A stretch of DNA of 64,000 nt from Corallococcus macrosporus DSM 14697 (GTDB lineage: Bacteria; Myxococcota; Myxococcia; Myxococcales; Myxococcaceae): assembly GCF_002305895.1 (NCBI RefSeq), contig NZ_CP022203.1:3574501-3638500 (forward strand). Direction: 5' to 3'. This document shows positions 59,659 to 64,000 of the stretch, one piece after another (within the stretch, counting starts at the first letter, position 1; the number at the start of each line of letters is the position of its first letter). The translations under genes were made by a program, and so were the position numbers. The notes beneath the pieces are model-generated. The model did no database searches and was not told where the DNA came from. It saw only the letters and a list, made by a program, of their open reading frames with translations.

Positions 59659-61221
59659 ATGGCTCTCGGCTCGCCTCGCCTGTTGGCGGTTTCCTCGCTC
59701 CTGCTGTTCGCCCTGTCGGGCTGCGGGATTGGGGTTCCGGAGGAAGAGACGCCCCCGGTCGGGACGCAGGCCGCGGAGATCCGCATCGCCAACGCGCTCA
59801 CCACGCGGGCGTTGGTCCTCAACGCCATCGCCACCAACCACGACTCCAATTCCTTGTTGGGGACCACGGCGCTCCAGGCGTTGTTCCACCCGACGTCGGG
59901 GGATGCGAACACGCGCCGGCGGCTGCACGACGCCAACGCGCAGCGTTTCATGGAGTACGTGGTGGGCTGCGCGCTGCGGGAGGACCAGCAGATTCACTAT
60001 TACGACCCGCGGCCCGGGAGCGCGGGCGTCCGGCAGTGGCGCGGCCAGGCGGGGCTCTGCCCGATGTGGGCCACGAACCCGCCGTCCGAGGACTGCCTGG
60101 AGCGCGTCTCCGCCTGCGTGCTGGCGCGCAACAACGCGGAGGGCCGGCGCGTGGAGCTGTCCATGCGCGGCGAGCACCGGTTCAGCGCGTCGGGGCCCAA
60201 CATCTACACGCTGGATGCGAAGACGCGCCCGGCCACGCACGTCCCCATCACGGGCGTGGCGATGGCCAGCTTCGACGCCTGCGGCCTGGGGGAGTCGGGG
60301 GCGCAGCGTGACTGCGGCTGGACGCCGGATGGCGTTGGGAGCTGCGTGCCCGCGTCGACGGTGTTCGTGGGCGCGGGCGGCCCGTTGTCCTGCGCGGGCC
60401 CGTCCGCCACGCTGGGCTCCAGCGTGAATGGGCCCGCCGTCCTGCGGGTGTGCGAGGGCACCGCGGGGTGCGAGCACCTCGACGCGCGCAACCTGGGCGA
60501 GGCGACCGGGACGTGCGCGGGGACGCCCGCCGCGCCGGTGGTCGCCTTCACCTGTCCGGCCGGGGGCTACTACAGCGTGATGACCGCGCCCGCTTCGAGC
60601 ACGACGGTGGGGCTGGTGGCGAACGTCGCGGCGCACCCGGCGTGGGCGTCCACCTATGGCCTGTCCGAGCAGCAGGTCTATGCCGTGCGCGAAGGCGCGT
60701 TCTACGGAAACATCTTCCTTCCGGACGAGCTGGCGGCGGAGGTGGAGGTCGTCGAGTACCGCGACGGGAAGCAGTCGCACTTCAAGGTGGAGGGCGCCGA
60801 CGTCGTCGTCGCGGGCTCCATCTACAAGAAGATGTTCTCTTGCTTCGACCCGGCCTGGTCGAGCGGCGCGGCGTATGCGGCGAACCGCGTCTGCGCGCTC
60901 CCGAACCTGGGCGCCAACTGCGCGGCGCGCGTGACGGGCCCTTGCTTCGCGTCCCTCCAGCCGCCCGTGGCGGGCCAGTGCGACATCCAGGATGGGCCCC
61001 TCACCCCGGGTGACGGTGACTACGAGCAGTGCAGGGACCATGACGAGGTGCTGTGGACGCAGTCGGTGACCACCTATCTCCACGCGCCGTGTGACACGGT
61101 GACGCGGGAGCGGTCCACGAAGGAGCAGTTCGCCCAGGCCTGCGGGCGGGGGGCGGCGCCGCTCGAGCCCTCGCCGCCGGTGGGGGAGTTGCCCTGGCCC
61201 TTCTATCCGCGGAAGAAGTAG
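59659..61221 (+). CDS. Cys-rich lipoprotein of unknown function
   Basis: 520 residues from ATG at 59659, chosen for its GGAGGACG site. The lipobox LFALSGC predicts lipid anchoring. The mature part has about twenty cysteines, often in pairs (for example DACGLGESGAQRDCGW, DGVGSCVPAS), which suggests many disulfides and an extracellular or periplasmic location. I recognise no family. The 5' region (59494-59658) has no clear promoter. It lies between two kinases, 13 bases before the second, so it may be part of the same signalling unit. Confidence 0.75.
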   Translation: MALGSPRLLAVSSLLLFALSGCGIGVPEEETPPVGTQAAEIRIANALTTRALVLNAIATNHDSNSLLGTTALQALFHPTSGDANTRRRLHDANAQRFMEYVVGCALREDQQIHYYDPRPGSAGVRQWRGQAGLCPMWATNPPSEDCLERVSACVLARNNAEGRRVELSMRGEHRFSASGPNIYTLDAKTRPATHVPITGVAMASFDACGLGESGAQRDCGWTPDGVGSCVPASTVFVGAGGPLSCAGPSATLGSSVNGPAVLRVCEGTAGCEHLDARNLGEATGTCAGTPAAPVVAFTCPAGGYYSVMTAPASSTTVGLVANVAAHPAWASTYGLSEQQVYAVREGAFYGNIFLPDELAAEVEVVEYRDGKQSHFKVEGADVVVAGSIYKKMFSCFDPAWSSGAAYAANRVCALPNLGANCAARVTGPCFASLQPPVAGQCDIQDGPLTPGDGDYEQCRDHDEVLWTQSVTTYLHAPCDTVTRERSTKEQFAQACGRGAAPLEPSPPVGELPWPFYPRKK

Positions 61222-61234
61222 GCCCCCGGCCCGC

Positions 61235-62608
61235 ATGGCACCGGGTGAGGAAGAAGCCCTCTACGGCGAGGAGTTGGGCATTGGCGCCCTGGTGGCGGAC
61301 TGGCTGGTGGAGCAGGTCCATTACCGGGGGCCCGTCTCCACGCTCTACCGCGCGCGCCATGTCCGCACGGGCGAGCCCGCGGCGCTGAAGGTCCTGTTGC
61401 CGCAGCCGTCGGACGTCGCGCTCCGCCGCTTCCGGCGCGAGGCGGAGACGCTCCAGCGGCTGCGCCATCCGCACATCGTCGACGTGCTCGGCTACGGCAC
61501 GCTGGCGGACGGGCGGCCCTTCATCGCGATGGAGTGGCTGGAGGGCAGGGACCTCGCGGCGGAGCTGGCCTCGAGGGGCCCGCTGTCACCGGGCGAGGCG
61601 CTGGAGGTGCTGGAGCAGGTGGGAGGCGCGCTGCGCGCCGCGCACCAGTCGGGCGTGGTGCACCGGGACCTGAAGGCCCAGAACGTGGTGCGCCTGGCCC
61701 CGGGAGGCGAAGCGCCCCGCGTGAAGCTGGTGGACTTCGGCGTGGCCAAGGGCTTGCGGCCGGATGCACCGGGCGCCTCCACGCTCACGCTCACCGGCGT
61801 CTCCCTGGGCACGCCGCTGTCCATGGCGCCGGAGCAGATTCGCGGTGAGCCGCCCGACGCGCGCACGGACCTGTACGCGATGGGCGTGCTCCTCTTCCAG
61901 CTCGTCACCGGCCAGCCGCCCTTCCAGGGCGCCACCCGCCACGAGGTGGAGGACCTGCACCTGAACGCACCGCCTCCGCGGCCCAGCGAACGCGCCCCCG
62001 TCCCGGCCGCGCTGGACGCGGTGGTGCTGCGCAGCCTGGCCAAGCGGCGCGAGGACCGGCACCCGGACGTCGACGCGTGGTTGGAGGCGCTCCGGCACGC
62101 GGTGAAGGGCGGCCCGGCGCAGGCCTTGTCCACGCTCGCGGTGGCGCTGTACGCGGAAGCGCGGCTCCAGGGCGCGTTGGACCCGGCGGCGCTGGAGCGG
62201 CTCGATGCGTTGCTGGAGCGCGTGGGGGGGACGGCGCGCGCCGCGGGGCTGGACGTGCGGCTGGAGGGGAGCGGGTGTCTGCTGGCCCTGGCGCCGCTGC
62301 CTGGGGACGCCGGGGCGGAGCAGGCGGCGCGCGCCCGGGTGCTGCACGCGGCGCTGACCCTGGTGGAGTTCGTGGCGGCGGGTGAGTCGCCCCGTCCGGT
62401 GGACCTGGCCATCACCGTGCACGTCGCGGAGCTGCCGCGCGAGGCCCGCGACGGGGGGCTGTTGCACCTGCCGGGCTGGGTCGCGGAGCCGCCCGGGACG
62501 GCGCTGGTGGCGACCGCGCGGGCCCTGGAGGGCCTGGAGACGGGCTTCGTGGCGACGCCCGTCTCCGGCGCGGGGCTGGGCTGCTGGCGCGTCAGCCGGC
62601 CGCGGTGA
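61235..62608 (+). CDS. Ser/Thr protein kinase with C-terminal cyclase-like region
   Basis: 457 residues. It is a Hanks-type kinase: K52 in AALKV, HRDLKAQN (143-150), DFG at 167-169, GTPLSMAPEQ and the DLYAMGVLLFQLVTGQPPF helix. The glycine loop is degenerate (YRGPVSTLYRA with only one Gly). Residues about 300-450 have no standard domain, but DVRLEGSGCLLALAPLPGD and LAITVHVAELPRE have the rhythm of a degenerate class III cyclase. No TM segment is seen. It follows the Cys-rich lipoprotein by 13 bases. Substrate unknown. Confidence 0.85.
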   Translation: MAPGEEEALYGEELGIGALVADWLVEQVHYRGPVSTLYRARHVRTGEPAALKVLLPQPSDVALRRFRREAETLQRLRHPHIVDVLGYGTLADGRPFIAMEWLEGRDLAAELASRGPLSPGEALEVLEQVGGALRAAHQSGVVHRDLKAQNVVRLAPGGEAPRVKLVDFGVAKGLRPDAPGASTLTLTGVSLGTPLSMAPEQIRGEPPDARTDLYAMGVLLFQLVTGQPPFQGATRHEVEDLHLNAPPPRPSERAPVPAALDAVVLRSLAKRREDRHPDVDAWLEALRHAVKGGPAQALSTLAVALYAEARLQGALDPAALERLDALLERVGGTARAAGLDVRLEGSGCLLALAPLPGDAGAEQAARARVLHAALTLVEFVAAGESPRPVDLAITVHVAELPREARDGGLLHLPGWVAEPPGTALVATARALEGLETGFVATPVSGAGLGCWRVSRPR

Positions 62609-62611
62609 CGC

Positions 62612-63985
<1,374 letters not shown>

Positions 63986-64000
63986 GTCCGGCGAGGAGGG

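Overview
The window looks like chromosomal DNA of a myxobacterium, most likely a Myxococcus close to M. xanthus. The evidence is very high GC with strong G/C at third codon positions, a myxobacterial paralogue family (DUF2378), many Hanks-type Ser/Thr kinases and an FHA/sigma-54 activator, and two motility lipoprotein genes that I recognise (cglB and tgl) placed either side of the rpoBC ribosomal-protein island. That gene order matches what I recall of M. xanthus. No insertion sequence, prophage, CRISPR array or integrase gene was seen.

Layout: 1-329 is the end of an ADP-ribosylglycohydrolase gene. 875-3033 holds a membrane histidine kinase and a convergent DUF2378 gene. 3253-9127 is one-carbon metabolism: metF with a coupled small membrane protein, divergent from gcvT-gcvH-gcvP. 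9197-15264 holds envelope genes (CDF metal exporter, TonB-like protein, SpoIID/LytB lipoprotein, beta-helix lipoprotein). 15345-18813 carries tRNA-Cys, an acyl-CoA dehydrogenase, a rhodanese, asd and a 7Fe ferredoxin. 18889-27410 is a mixed block: FliK-like protein, secreted protein, GNAT, hrpB helicase, low-complexity-tailed protein, HAD phosphatase, HEAT protein and DsrE-like protein.

27620-31323 runs cglB, a RimK-type ligase, a DsbD-N-like periplasmic protein and rlmB. 31456-45996 is the core information-processing island: tRNA-Thr, tRNA-Tyr, tRNA-Gly, tRNA-Thr, tuf, rpmG, tRNA-Trp, secE, nusG, rplK, rplA, rplJ, rplL, rpoB, rpoC. Hairpins divide it into transcription units: after tRNA-Trp, after nusG, after rplA, between rplL and rpoB, and after rpoC.

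46207-52297 contains two phasin-like coiled-coil proteins, a lytic transglycosylase, two unknown proteins, the type IV pilus pilotin tgl, a RodZ-like HTH membrane protein, recO and a fructokinase-like PfkB gene. 52420-53765 is a divergent effector-binding-protein/MerR pair with a palindromic operator. 53770-63985 holds an OPT transporter and a signalling cluster: a 1279-residue kinase/ATPase/TPR protein, a Cys-rich lipoprotein, a second kinase and a convergent FHA-sigma-54 activator.

Most of the window is well explained by known families. The less explained parts are the kinase cluster at the right end (degenerate ATPase and cyclase-like domains), the orphan FliK-like protein, several myxobacteria-type unknowns and a few inverted repeats in promoter regions. 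I did not find a clearly new multi-gene system.
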